The notes under the pieces were generated by a model that ran no database searches, was not told where the DNA came from, and worked only from the letters and a program-made list of their open reading frames with translations. A stretch of 64,000 nt of DNA from NCBI RefSeq assembly GCF_945859685.1, contig NC_079148.1:50912421-50976420 (forward strand), in the 5' to 3' direction. Shown here one piece after another: positions 23,293-34,074 of the stretch. The DNA is from Eupeodes corollae (taxonomy: Eukaryota > Arthropoda > Insecta > Diptera > Syrphidae). Made by a program: the position numbers and the translations under genes. The first letter of the stretch is position 1, and each line of letters opens with the position of its first letter.

Positions 23293-24010
23293 TGTTCTAT
23301 TTAATGTTTATTATTGTTTTATTTAATAAACATGAGAGCACCAAAAGATTTTTTAATCGAAAACCAAATTAGCAGCAGAAAGACAACGATGTTCGATATG
23401 GCAATTGGCATTGGCAATCTGTCAACGTCACATAAAACCGACAACAACAAGAAGTGACGTTTGTGGTCCCTTTCTACATACAGCGGATGTTTTGAATTAT
23501 TGAATAGACACGTTCGTGTACCGAGCACTTCTAAGATTATTTTTAAAGTGACAGCTTTTTTATTTTTTTAAATAGTGTAATTCAAAATGCAATCCAAAGA
23601 GAACAAATAAAACGGATGCCATTGTCGCAAATATTGTTGAGATATTTTCATTGATTTCAAATAATATATGTACATAAGTGTATATGCACCCATAAGTGGT
23701 CTGATCTTTTAACCGTTATAATTTACTATTGGGAGCGTTTAAATTCGTATTGGATAGGCTTCAAACGAGTTGCATTGCTAAATTTGATGTCAAAAAACTT
23801 TCAACTGTTAAAAAATTGCAGACAAAAATTAAGACTTTTTAAGGTCCAACATTGTTACAAAAACAATATATAACAAATTGAAACCAACTTTCAGATCATT
23901 TATGAGGGCATCTTTGTACATAAAATCTATAATATTATCATGGATTAGTTTTTTTTCGTTAGACGTAGTCACAAGATGGTGCTACAAGGTTTGTACCTAA
24001 AAGATGAAGT
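23293..24010. other. 5' flank of the DNAJC1-like gene
   Basis: The probable promoter and 5' UTR of the DNAJC1-like gene lie in the first few hundred bases upstream of its ATG. No clear core promoter motif was assigned, and no other gene is seen. Confidence 0.4.
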
Positions 24011-24018
24011 AAGAAAAC

Positions 24019-25528
24019 CATTGACATAATATACATGGACTGCTAGTGGTGTGAATTTTCCATACAAAGTTTGAATAAAAATGGTTCCACTTCAAATTAG
24101 CTACACTAGCCCTTTCAGGCACAGTGGCAAAAAAAGTTATGAATATTTAGCGACATCTGTTTGTATTTAGTTGAGATAAGCTTTTTCTGACATATAAATT
24201 ACTGACATCTAGTATAATTTGTTGAAGACAAATAATGCCATGTTTTTTTTGCTGTGAGCAGTGCTGTCGTTTTAAAAATTTCAAGAGTAGTATTTTTCTA
24301 TCATTTTGGGGAGCATTTTCTTAAGTTGAGGAGTAAAACAAAAACACATGCTTGGCCCATGAACAAAATTAAAAACTGGAAATAAAAATGTCCAAATTCG
24401 ATGTTAATTGGCCTATTGCGAAGGTTAATGTTCCGAAAACAGACAAATAGAAGGATGTAATGTCGTACCAAATTTTTGCTTTCACTGCTTAAAGGCCAAC
24501 ATTTTAAAATAATATAGTTGAAATAAATAATTTCAATTCATAACTTTTTTTATTAAATAAAAATTGACAATTGAAATTATATTTTACATCAACATACATA
24601 TATGTTTGAATATTCAAGAATAAATTAAAGTCATTATTGTAAATTTGATGTTTCATATTTTCAGTTACAATCATTAAGGGGTCAATTATAGCTACCATTG
24701 AAATCGATCAAGACGGTGTTTAACTTTGATTAGAAATGAAAATTATATAATCATCCATTGGAAATCACACAAAGAATTTGTTTTTTTGAGAAAAATGTGT
24801 AATTGCGCATTTATTTTTCTCTACAACGGACGGAAATTCATTTTCCTGAACAGCTGATACTTTATGTTCAAAGGTGAAACGAATCGTTCCACTGATTTGT
24901 GTTACAATATCACACAATAGATTTGTGTCAGTAAAATTTTGTCGGTGGATTTCAATCGGGAAATTTTTTGAATGACAGAAATGTTTAAGGATAGCTATAA
25001 ACGACCTGTCAAAAAAATCTAATGTTTGTTTTTAATGATGAAAACCAATGATAGCTATAACTGGCGTTTTATACAATGATTTGTTATTTTTGATTAAAGT
25101 TTTCGATGGCTCCAATTTTTCTGAGAAATTGTTTTTAAGGAATTCCTTAGCAGTTAGTAGGGCATTTACCGTTTCTACCTTGAGTGAATTTCTTTTTTAT
25201 CTTTTATAAGGCTTATATCTGAAAATTTTCTTTCTGCTGTTGTACTATTATTGGGGCATTATATTTTAAATTTTGGTTTTTATTGTAAACCAAATACAAA
25301 TTTCTTTTCCATTTTATTTTGGGGAGTAGTTTTCGTCGGTGGGTAGAGTAGCAGTTGACTCTGAAAATAGTAAAATACTACTATAGTAGCAAAAACGACA
25401 GCAGTGGATGTGAGTATTAAATGTTACACAATTTTTCCGCATAGCCCTCTTTGCGCTAGTGTTTTGTCCTTTAAAAGTGGAACCATCGTGAAGTTGGCTA
25501 CTAGCAGTCCATGTATAGTATGTCAATG
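24019..25528. mobile_element. Inverted-repeat DNA element, non-coding, outer member of a nested pair
   Basis: The ends are an inverted repeat of about 29 bases with one mismatch, beginning CATTGACATAATATACATGG on the left; on the inverted right end the 11th base is C. Flanking octamers AAGAAAAC (24011-24018) and TAGAAAAC (25529-25536) look like a worn 8 bp target duplication. A looser second block of inverted similarity (ATGGTTCCACTT) lies just inside each end. It encodes no transposase, so it is a non-autonomous element. An 8 bp duplication would fit the hAT superfamily, but the terminal bases are not typical. Confidence 0.6.
24259..25406. mobile_element. Non-autonomous hAT-like element nested in the outer element
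   Basis: The termini are CAGTGCTGTCGTTTT on the left and, inverted, CACTGCTGTCGTTTT on the right; similarity continues inward through an AGTAGTATTTT block. The flanks GCTGTGAG (24251-24258) and GATGTGAG (25407-25414) match at 7 of 8 bases. A terminal CAG plus an 8 bp duplication is the usual hAT signature. The interior (1,148 bp) is AT-rich and non-coding. Its duplication lies inside the outer element, so it inserted later. Confidence 0.62.
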
Positions 25529-25536
25529 TAGAAAAC

Positions 25537-25940
25537 TGAAATAGCTAATGTCACCATAGCCACTAGGTGCCGCCCAGTATACTCTCGCGTCTATAGCACT
25601 GATTGTTGGAGTTTCAAATTTCAACAATTCAAAACTCATGAGTTGAGTTGAATTTAAAGTGTTAAACACACAAACAATTGTTTTTTGTGTTGGTTTTGAA
25701 ACATCAGACAAATAATTTGCAGTGCACAATGAATAAATACATAATTTTTTGTCGATTCACCTCTTTGCCTCTCATCATGATGTTAAAGAAACTTAAATAT
25801 TTGTTTGACGGTATCTGTATTTATTGTATTTAATTCATCAATTGATATAACATTTATATACCAAATGTAGCGGCAATTTGAGTTTCATTATTCGATTTTT
25901 AAATATTAAATCACTTGGTTATTTCCTAACAGTCAAGAAA
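25537..25940. other. AT-rich spacer, nothing recognised
   Basis: No coding or repeat signal was recognised between the inverted-repeat elements and the next LINE. Confidence 0.4.
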
Positions 25941-27905
25941 TCTTCCTTCGCACTCTAACAGTTTCTAGAGTACTTAAAGATCTTGGCATTCACAATCCCG
26001 ATAGTATTCCCGCTATAATTTTAAAGACGCTGGCAACTACTGAGTAAGCTTTTTCATCTGTCGTATTCTACATGTCTGTTCCCGATAGTATGGAGAACAG
26101 CATTTGCCCAGCATGTCCCTAAAAAGGTGAATCCTCCTTAACCTCCAACTATAGTCCAATTACACTTACTTACTTACTTAAGGTGGCGCTACAGTCCTGT
26201 GTGAACTAGGGCCTCACCCAACAAACTTCTCCATCTAGCTCGGTCCCTAGCTAGATGTCTCCAGTTTCGCGCTCCAAGTTGGGTGAGGTCACCTTCCACT
26301 TGTGCGCGCCACCTGATCCTCGGTCTTCCTCTACTGCGCTGTCCTGTGGGTGCGGATTCGAAGACTTTCCGGGCCGGAGCATTGGTTTCCATGCGCTCTA
26401 CGTGACCCAGCCATCTTAGTCGTTGGACTTTTACTCTTCTTGCTAAGTCTACGTCGCTGTACAGCCCGTACAGTTCGTCGTTCCATCTTCTCCTCCACTC
26501 CCCTTCTATGCATACGGGACCGTAGATCACACGAAGAACTTTTCTCTCGAAGCGACCCAAGGTGCTTTCATCCGCTTTTGTCATGGTACATGCTTCTGCA
26601 CCGTATAGTAGGACGGGGATGATAAGGGTCTTATATAGCAACACTTTGGTCCCTCGAGAGAGGACATTACTACTCAATTGCTTTCTTAGTCCAAAGAAAC
26701 AGCGGTTAGCAAGAGTTATTCTGCGTTTGATCTCAGCGCTGGTGTTGTTTTCTGCGTTTACAGCGGAGCCTAGGTAGACGAAGTCCTTGACTACCTCAAA
26801 GGTACCTCCAATTACACTTGCGTCCCCTTTTTCCAAGGTCATGGCAACGCTGATCAATTTTCAGCTTAAGACATATCTCACGAAAACTTCTCAATGACTG
26901 TATAGATTTCGTAGCAATAGGTACATTGATGGTTTAACTTACCGAACAGCAAAACAAATCCTTCCATCGTTTAGAACAAAGTAAAACCATTGCACATTAA
27001 GCTCTCTTATCTAAAATACGTGATGGTATTGATGAATCTCTTCTTTGTTGAGTTAGAAATTACCTTACGCAAGGTTCAATTCAAGTAGTATTGGATGAGT
27101 TCAAATTTGATATCTACAAATAAACGCTTTTGTGTCTCAGGGCTTCGTTTTGTTCCCGGCACTCTTCCTTATTTTTATAAATGATATTTTGCCTGGAACT
27201 TCTAACGAACTTACTTGTTTTGCTGTTGACAGTGCTCTCTGCTATTTATATTCGTTTTTAGATTCTCATCCTTGTTCTTCGGATGTGGACTACCAATGTC
27301 AGCTTATGATAAGCTAATTAAGTTTTGATCTTGACAGCATTGTCCAGTGGGGAATAAAAAATCATGTAGAATCTAATGGTTCGAAAACTCAATGTCTCCT
27401 GTGGCAAAAGCGGTAACCCTTCTCCAATGTCACTACCCATGAGTGGTACTTGCACCGAGGAGATTGCAGAACTGACAGTTCTAGATAGGTATGTGCATTA
27501 CAAACAATCCCTTGTGGAGTGATCAAATATTTGACATCGGCAAAAAATGTTGCTAGGTGTTTCGGTTTTCTCAAAGGTGCAAGAAGTTCTTTACTCATTC
27601 TGGATATAATTTAAAAAGTTTTTATTCTTCAAAAACTGGAGCATAATTCTCATATTTATGCTAGTGCTCCAATAACGTATTTTTGTTTTTTTTTTTTGAT
27701 AAAATTGAAAAAGAGAGATTTGAAAATGATAGGTGATCATTTTAATACTGTGATATTTACTACTCTTGAACACCGCCACAAGGTCCTCCAACAATTCAAC
27801 CGTAATACCCGTTTTCTTAGGAATGCTCATCAGTTTACACTTGAGACGTACTGTTTCGTATAGATATTCTTTCCTTAGCCACACTACACCAATCTGCAAC
27901 GCTTT
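25941..27905 (+). mobile_element. LINE (same family as the APC4 intron pair), decayed and split by an RTE insertion
   Basis: The left part (25941-26154) holds the region just before the RT core. The right part (26820-27905) resumes with a broken motif A region, then SIQVVLDE-like and FLIFINDILPGTSNELTCFA (the catalytic FADD reads FAVDSA here, a lost Asp), and ends in the C-terminal region (TTLEHRHK, then NTRF and NAL). An internal deletion near 27780 removes part of the C-terminal region. Across the RTE insertion the RT block NYSPITLASPFSKVM is continuous once one copy of the duplicated target is discounted. The copy is dead. Confidence 0.75.
26168..26806 (-). mobile_element. RTE-type LINE, 5'-truncated, with perfect 13 bp target duplication
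   Basis: Flanked by TCCAATTACACTT at 26155-26167 and again at 26807-26819. The minus-strand frame (about 26810-26189) is open through the C-terminal domain: FEVVKDFVYLGSAVNAENN, KRRITLANRCFFGLRKQL, YGAEACTMTKADES, EWRRRWNDELYGLYSD, RWLGHVERM and GRPRIRWRAQVEGDLTQLG. The 3' end GGACTGTAGCGCCACCTTAAG passes into AAGT units. It has no stops over some 200 residues, so it is among the youngest RTE copies here, but it lacks the endonuclease and the RT core. Confidence 0.9.
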
Positions 27906-28041
27906 ACCAGGCTATAAGTTTCTTGGTAAATATAGAATACTCAGCTCTTTGCAATTTGGATTCATGAACGGTAGGTCTACCGAAGATGCAGTAGATTTAT
28001 TGAAATCTTTAAAAAAGACACCCAATAAAAATTGGGACTGA
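27906..28041 (+). mobile_element. Second LINE fragment: RT N-terminal block
   Basis: Directly after the previous LINE is a piece reading YRILSSLQFGFMNGRSTEDAVD, the conserved RT block normally seen as QFGFRKGRSTEDA. It lies upstream of motif A in an intact RT, so here it is out of order and belongs to another truncated copy or a rearrangement. Confidence 0.6.
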
Positions 28042-28439
28042 ATCGTGTTGACTCTTACCGTACTAAAATTAAGAGTTAATCAGGACCAACCTGTAAAAGA
28101 TCGACAAATGATTTTTGTTTCATGATTTGATAATTCACTTTAAGGGAAGTTCATAGTTATCTTACTTTCAAATTAGCTCATGACACTTGGTCTACTTAAT
28201 CTACAAACATTGTCGTGTACATTTTGAGACGGTCTCCATTTTTGAAGTTGGATGGATTTTACATTCGGCGATTGTGTAATTATGCGTGTTCTTTTTGTCA
28301 CTTGTGCAACTATTTTCATTTGAAGGTCATGACTTAAAGGGGCTTCCAATAGGAACGGTTTGATTTTGGCAGCTTTAACTTTCGTTCAAAATACATTCTT
28401 TTAATCAATCTCTAAAGATAATAAAACTTAACTATCAAA
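28042..28439. other. Spacer, nothing recognised
   Basis: AT-rich sequence with no gene or repeat that I recognise. Confidence 0.35.
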
Positions 28440-29035
28440 ATAGGTGTTCTCTTGTAGCAACGATTCCCACGTTACGACTTTTTTAAGGGGTATCAAATTC
28501 AAATCCACCGGCTCAGTAAACAAGCAGCCAACACAATCCTGTCCCGCGTCGGTCGCAAAAAGTTGGACTGTCACCGACCACACAACGTGGTACATTTTGA
28601 TTCGAAATTTGGGCCTGCGCCCATACAAAATCCTACTCAACCTGAAGCTGAAGATGATCCCAATTTTGCTAAAAAAAATTATCTTTAGCGATGATACCTT
28701 TTTTTGAACGTGAACTTAAATACAAATACAGTTACTGTTTGTTGTAAGTTTTACACTGAGGGCGTCATCGATCCGTAGTTCTTCAAAAATGATGCTGATC
28801 AGCAACTTCTTTAAGCCTCAACTAGATAATATAGACACCAGAGGAATATGATATTATCAAGATGGCCCTTTGTGCTCCACAGCTATTTACATAATCGGAT
28901 ATTTTCTGCACGAGCTGTTTCATGGTTAGTTCACGCAGAAGCGAAGTAAATTGGCCGCCAAGATCGTTTGATTTGAAGCCATCAGTCAAATTCAGCCTGA
29001 TTTATGATCCCAAAGTCATCGCAAAAACTAGAACT
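28440..29035 (+). pseudogene. Mariner/Tc1-superfamily transposase relic
   Basis: Short blocks in shifting frames fit the catalytic half of a mariner-type transposase of the group common in arthropods: NLGLRPYKILL, then IIFSDDTFF (the region around the first catalytic Asp), VTVCCKFYTEGVIDPYFFKND, and VNWPPRSFDLKPS (the WPPRSCDLTPLD-type block near the third acidic residue). Stops, shifts and deletions lie between blocks. No terminal repeats were found. It is an old dead copy; the family call rests on remembered motifs. Confidence 0.6.
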
Positions 29036-29216
29036 TTCGAATTATAAGGCCTCTCAAAAAAGATAAAATCTTATTGGTATCTCGTTTGCAAATTGTTTTA
29101 TTAACTTCCCATACGAAGTTATTGTAATGGGTCAGATATGTCAAATTGAAAATTTTGACATTTCTCGACGTTTCAAGGTCCCTAGAGTCGAAATAAAAGA
29201 TTTTAAGAAAGATGTC

Positions 29217-29292
29217 TGTGCGTGCGTGTGTACGTACGTTTGTACGTCCGTACGTCCGTATGTCCGTATGTCCGTACGTCCGTACGTTCGCG
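29217..29292. repeat. GTACGTCC minisatellite in the element head
   Basis: About nine units of GTACGTCC/GTATGTCC/GTACGTTC. Degenerate versions occur at the same place in related copies (about 37255-37290 and 58765-58790). Chance frames read it as VRTYGRTD-type repeats, which should not be taken as protein. Confidence 0.8.
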
Positions 29293-29699
29293 ACGTTTTT
29301 TCGTCCTCCATAGCTCAAGAACCAGAAGATATATCAACTTCAAATAAATTTTGTTTTACAGATAATAAGGCAGAAAGATGCAGAAAGGACTCGCAAGAAA
29401 ATGCGTTGGTGGTTTTTTTACCATAGCAGTTTGAAAAAAAGGTGAAAATTTTGGTTAACCCTAAATATCTTACGAACCAAAAACGCTAGAGACTTGAATT
29501 AAATTTTATATAATATATTGTACAAAACAGGTATATTTTTTGAAAAAAATCAATATAACGGTTTTTTTTTTAAATCAAAAAAACTAAAAAAAAAATTTGT
29601 AACCTCCAAAATTTTACGACTGAAATATGATTTCATCTCTAAAACAGTTTTGTGCAACGACGAATAATGTTTTTGACATCTGATAAAATTTTGAGAATA

Positions 29700-30990
29700 A
29701 TCTAATTGACAGTTTTTTTTACAAAAAATAAAAACCTAAAAAAAAATGTATAAATGTTGGTAAAAATTGATTTTCGACTCAAATATCTTTTCAAAACTTT
29801 GAGATATTGGCTTTAATTTACTTTTATCTTTCAAAACATCTTGTTGTCAACATTCAGTTAAAGTTTGAAAAAAATCGAATTGACAGTTTTTGTACAAAAA
29901 ATTAAAAACCGAAAAATAAAATTAACAAAAGTTCGTAAAAAATGATTTTCGACTCAAATATCTTTTAAAAACTTTGAGATAATAGGTTTTAACTAATTCT
30001 TTCTTATAAGAAAAATATTGTTTTCAACATTAGGACAAATTTTGAGACAAATCTAATTGACAGTTTTTTTTACAAAAAATAAAAACCTAGAAAAAAAATT
30101 TATAAAAGTTGGTAAAAATTGATTTTCAACTCAAATATCTTTTCAAAACTTTAAGATATTGGTTTTAATTTACTTTTATCTTTCAAAACATCTTGTTGTC
30201 AACATTCAGTTAAAGTTTGAAAAAAATCGATTTGACAGTTTTTGTACAAAAAATTAAAAACCGAAAAATAAAATTAACAAAAGTTCGTAAAAAATGATTT
30301 TCGACTCAAATATCTTTTAAAAACTTTGAGATAATAGGTTTTAACTAATTTTTTCTTATAAGAAAAATATTGTTTTCAAGATTAGGACAAATTTTGAGAC
30401 AAATCTAATTGACAGTTTTTTTTACAAAAAATAAAAACCTAGAAAAAAATTTATAAAAGTTGGTAAAAATTGATTTTCAACTCAAATATCTTTTCAAAAC
30501 TTTAAGATATTGGTTTTAATTTACTTTTATCTTTCAAAACATCTTGTTGTCAACATTCAGTTAAAGTTTGAAAAAAATGGATTTGACAGTTTTTGTACAA
30601 AAAATTAAAAACCGAAAAAAAAATTAACAAAAGTTCGTAAAAATTGACTTTCGACTCAAATATCTCTTCAAAAATTTTAAATATTGACTTCAAACTAATT
30701 TTATCTTATAAGAAATATTGTTTTCAACATTTGGTAAAATTTTTAAAAAATTCGAAAAGACAGTTTTTTTACAAAAAATAAAACTCTACAAAATAACAAT
30801 ACCTACTAAAACTTGGCAAAAATTTACTTTCGGCGCAAATAGCTTTTCAAAAATCAAAAATATTGGCTTCAAACTTATTTTATTTCAGAGAAAATATTGT
30901 TTTCAATATTCAGTAATTTTTATATAAAAATCCAACAGTCCGTTTTTTTCATAAGAAATAAAATCTACAAAAAATAGTGCGCAAATTTGG
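29700..30990 (+). repeat. Alternating (dimeric) tandem array of about 176 bp monomers
   Basis: The marker TGACAG followed by a T-run starts at 29707, 29881, 30058, 30233, 30410, 30584 and about 30758: a monomer of 174-177 bp. Two types alternate. Type A continues with about eight T, then ACAAAAAATAAAAACC; type B continues with TTTTTGTACAAAAAATTAAA. The higher-order unit is therefore about 351 bp, and adjacent dimers are much more alike than adjacent monomers. Monomers at both edges are more divergent. Confidence 0.88.
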
Positions 30991-31175
30991 TAAAAGTACA
31001 TATACACAAACTTTTAAGCAAGACAAATCGACAGACGGGATGGGAAGTTATTAGTGTGGGTCGCATCCCAGCCTCTTTTTATATTTTAAAATCAAGCCGC
31101 ATGTAATGAAAAACCTTTAAGTTGTACGAACCTACAACGACGCACGACTGACCTATTTCAGCTAAGAAGACTTAA

Positions 31176-31505
31176 ATAAAATAAAACCCGTGTTTTTTGG
31201 CTTCTATAAATAGTATAGTTGAAAATTCCCAAGAAAACGCATCGACAGTTGCCTGATTTTTGTATTTAAAAATTGGTACAACTGAAAGAAGATTTGTCAG
31301 AATAATAATAAAAAAAGAACAGAAATAGAAGAAAGTTTTGTGGAAATCAAAAGTTAAAATTAACTTAAGCAAAAATAGTAAGTAAAACTAATAAAATTTA
31401 CAATTTTCAAGGAGAAATGATAAGAAAATATCTGGAAATTGAGATTCTATAAAGTTATATTAAATACAATTGCAGCTTCTACATTAAATAAAAACTTCAA
31501 GAAGT
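31176..31505 (+). repeat. Unclassified dispersed repeat, copy 1
   Basis: This segment matches 46815-47140 in the same orientation. Shared blocks include GTCAGAATAATAATAAAAAA, CAGAAATAGAAGAAAGTTTT, ATCAAAAGTTAAAATTAACT and ATAAAAACTTCAA. It has no coding capacity and no recognised termini. Class unknown. Confidence 0.7.
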
Positions 31506-32520
31506 TCGGCTTTGATTCGACTCGATAAATAAACTTTACAGATATGGATTCAGAAGTAACATTTTAAATTGGTTCTCATCCTATCTTCAAAACTGGTCCC
31601 AGCATGTGCGAATCAGTAGAACTATGAGTGACTCGATCACTAGTGCCTGTGTAGGCGTCCCCCAAGGGGCAGTGCTCGGGCCTTTGCTTTTTATTGTTTA
31701 TAAAAATTCAATTTTTCAGTTGCTTTTGAAAGGAAATATGGTTGCTTTTGCTGATGACTTTGCCCTTTCGTATTCTGCTCCTTCTGTTGATAGAATAAAA
31801 GTCTCAATGAATAGCGATCTATCTATTTTGGCAAACTGGTTTAAATAGCATCAGATGGTGCTGAGTAGGAAATCCAAGATTATGTACTTTTCCTTGTCAA
31901 ATGAGATTTCTATTGAAAATGTTGGTTCTAATGACGCAAGCTGTCATCATTCTAGTTGTACCGTTTCTTGCATGCCATTTGAATGTGTAACATAACTGAA
32001 ATACCTTGCATAATACTAGACTCAAAACTGAACTGGAAGTCACACATTATGAGTGTTAAAAAAAATATGTATATTGTTTTGAACAAAATCTTTCTCTGTG
32101 GGGATATGTGAAGTTGCTAGTCTACGCTGTAAAGTCCAAAACGATTGCCCACTTGGGCCTATAGGCAAAACGTCATTGCCTATACATGGCCACAAATGCT
32201 GGAAAATGTTATCGAAAATTGGACCTTCAGATAAGAATACGCCTGAGCCAGCTGTGGGGGCTCAGTAAACTTGATGTCAATTTAGAAAAACCATCTATTT
32301 TTTATACCATTTCAAAGTTCAATATCTAAATAAAAATCGTATTGGTGGTATTAATTGTTTCGTACAAATTAATTCATGATAAAAAAACTACTGATTTCAT
32401 TCAGTCATATCTTAACAAATCAAACAGGCAAAGTGAAGCATCTTTTTCCTGAGATATGAAAAAAAAAATAACTCTCATTGCAAACTTGAATTTATCTTTA
32501 TGTTTAGGTGTGTTTCTTTT
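31506..32520 (+). mobile_element. LINE fragment (jockey-like RT), inactive
   Basis: An RT palm fragment is open from 31606 to 31848: ACVGVPQGAVLGPLLFIVY is the motif B region and VAFADDFALSYS carries motif C. Upstream, NILNWFSSYLQNWSQHVR is in frame after a stop. Downstream the C-terminal region is broken by many stops to about 32460. It belongs to a different family from the APC4-intron LINE. Confidence 0.72.
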
Positions 32521-34060
32521 ATTAATTAATTTATCATCATTATAAAAAATACAGACTCACATTTCTATGTTTGCTTGTCTGGATTAGCTCAAGGTAAAGA
32601 GCATAAAAACATACATACATACATATACTTAACATTCATTTAATATCTCGTTGATACATCACATAATATGTTACATTACAATGCAAAATTCTATTGAACC
32701 AACCTAAAGCCTTCATCTTCATTACAAGGACTCATTTGCCACATGTGCATAAATACGATAACACAACCCAGATTATCCGTCCTTGAGTCCCTTTCAAATA
32801 CGTTATCATAAAACAAAAACAAAACAACACAATCACCACACATTACATTCAAAATAGGAAAACACCCTTGCAAGGAATCGTTTCAACTATAGACCTACAA
32901 AACAATGCTTGCGTCAGACCCTACAAATTACAATACAAGAGATTATTATTTCAAACATGAAACAATAAGATGAGATGACAGACGGACAGGAAACATAAAA
33001 TACGCTCCAAAAAAAAAAAAAAAAAAACAATCTAAAAATTGGGGCATGCGTCTGGCATCTAGGATGAGCGGATAGAACAGGAAGGAACTTAACGAAGCAT
33101 ACCCATGTACAAATGTAGACTTTTTGGTGGACAGTTTACTTGCGGAGCCTTTGTTGTTATTTAGAGTAACAATACATAATTAAAAGATGACACATTAACA
33201 TGTTAAAATGCGCAAGACTTTTTTATTCACCCAGAGAGGGAGAGAGAAGAGAGAACGCATGAATGAAAACCACCTAACTGGAAGAGAGTTTCGAATATCT
33301 CTGAACAGTATTACCTGCTGTTAAATCTAAGCTCGTGGATTTTCGGTTTCTTCAGGCTTTTAATTTAAAATTTTTTCAACGAAATAAGTTTTTACAAGTT
33401 TTACTGATATTGTCCGAAAAAAATCTATTTATTTATATTTAGGATAAGAGTCCCTGCAATAACATAGTATTGTAACTCCAAACCTTCTTAGTTCCGAAAA
33501 AACATAATATTTATACAAATAAAGGGATTTTCAATAACGACCAGACAGATTGCTTAATCGAATAACGTACGTTTCTTTAAATGGTCCATCGACTTTAATT
33601 ATTGAGTCAATTTGATCTAACAGGGGTGTAAAGTCATAAAATAGTCTGAACACTTGAACAGCAAAAATGTTGAATTTATTAAATAAATCGTTAATGACAG
33701 TTCTATGATTAGTAAAAAAAAAAAACAAATTAAAATTTTAAAGGATTGAAGGCATCCATAAAAAGTTGAAATATTAATAAAAAAGATTAAGCCATTTTTA
33801 AAACCAGGTTATTAGTTAACTAAGTTTAGCTATTTATTTATTTATTTATTTATTTCAATTTCGAAAACTTATACACATTAAGATAAGATATCTTATAAGC
33901 TAGTGATAAGTGTAGTATTAAACAAAAATATGGAACTATATATAAAAGGTACTACATTGCAGAGGGCTTTTTACAAAAGTATTAAATTTGAATTGAAAGT
34001 ATTAAATTTTAATTGAAACAATAGTTTTTAATCGTTATAAAATAGTACACAAATTTATAT
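32521..34060. other. Non-coding stretch with simple repeats
   Basis: AT-rich, with TACA repeats near 32612-32626, an A-run at 33009-33026 and a TTTA run at 33831-33856. No gene was recognised. Confidence 0.45.
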
Positions 34061-34074
34061 ACATATATGTATGT

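Larger units (their letters stand above)
29101..31080 (+). mobile_element. Repeat-cored dispersed element, copy 1 (complete); Helentron/DINE-like candidate
   Basis: The left end TTAACTTCCCATACGAAGTT is nearly palindromic. The right end carries ATGGGAAGTT (31040-31049), inverted relative to AACTTCCCAT (29103-29112), within a hairpin whose stem is GGGATG (31037-31042) and CATCCC (31064-31069), then AGCCTCTTTTT. Between them are a head of about 330 bp with a GTCCGTAC-type minisatellite and a block of roughly 175 bp repeats. The same ends recur at 37.1-38.4, 48.2-49.3, 49.9, 57.4 (inverted) and 62.6 kb (inverted). Subterminal inverted repeats, a 3' hairpin, a tandem-repeat core and lack of coding fit non-autonomous Helentrons (DINE-1-like), but the superfamily is an inference. 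Confidence 0.65.

Noticed and set aside
29028..29318. Minus-strand frame with VRTYGRTDVRT repeats
   Set aside because: It is the GTACGTCC minisatellite of a transposable element read as protein; related copies do not keep the frame.
33831..33856. TTTA repeat as a possible LINE or RTE tail
   Set aside because: No element sequence adjoins it on either side; it is better read as a simple microsatellite.
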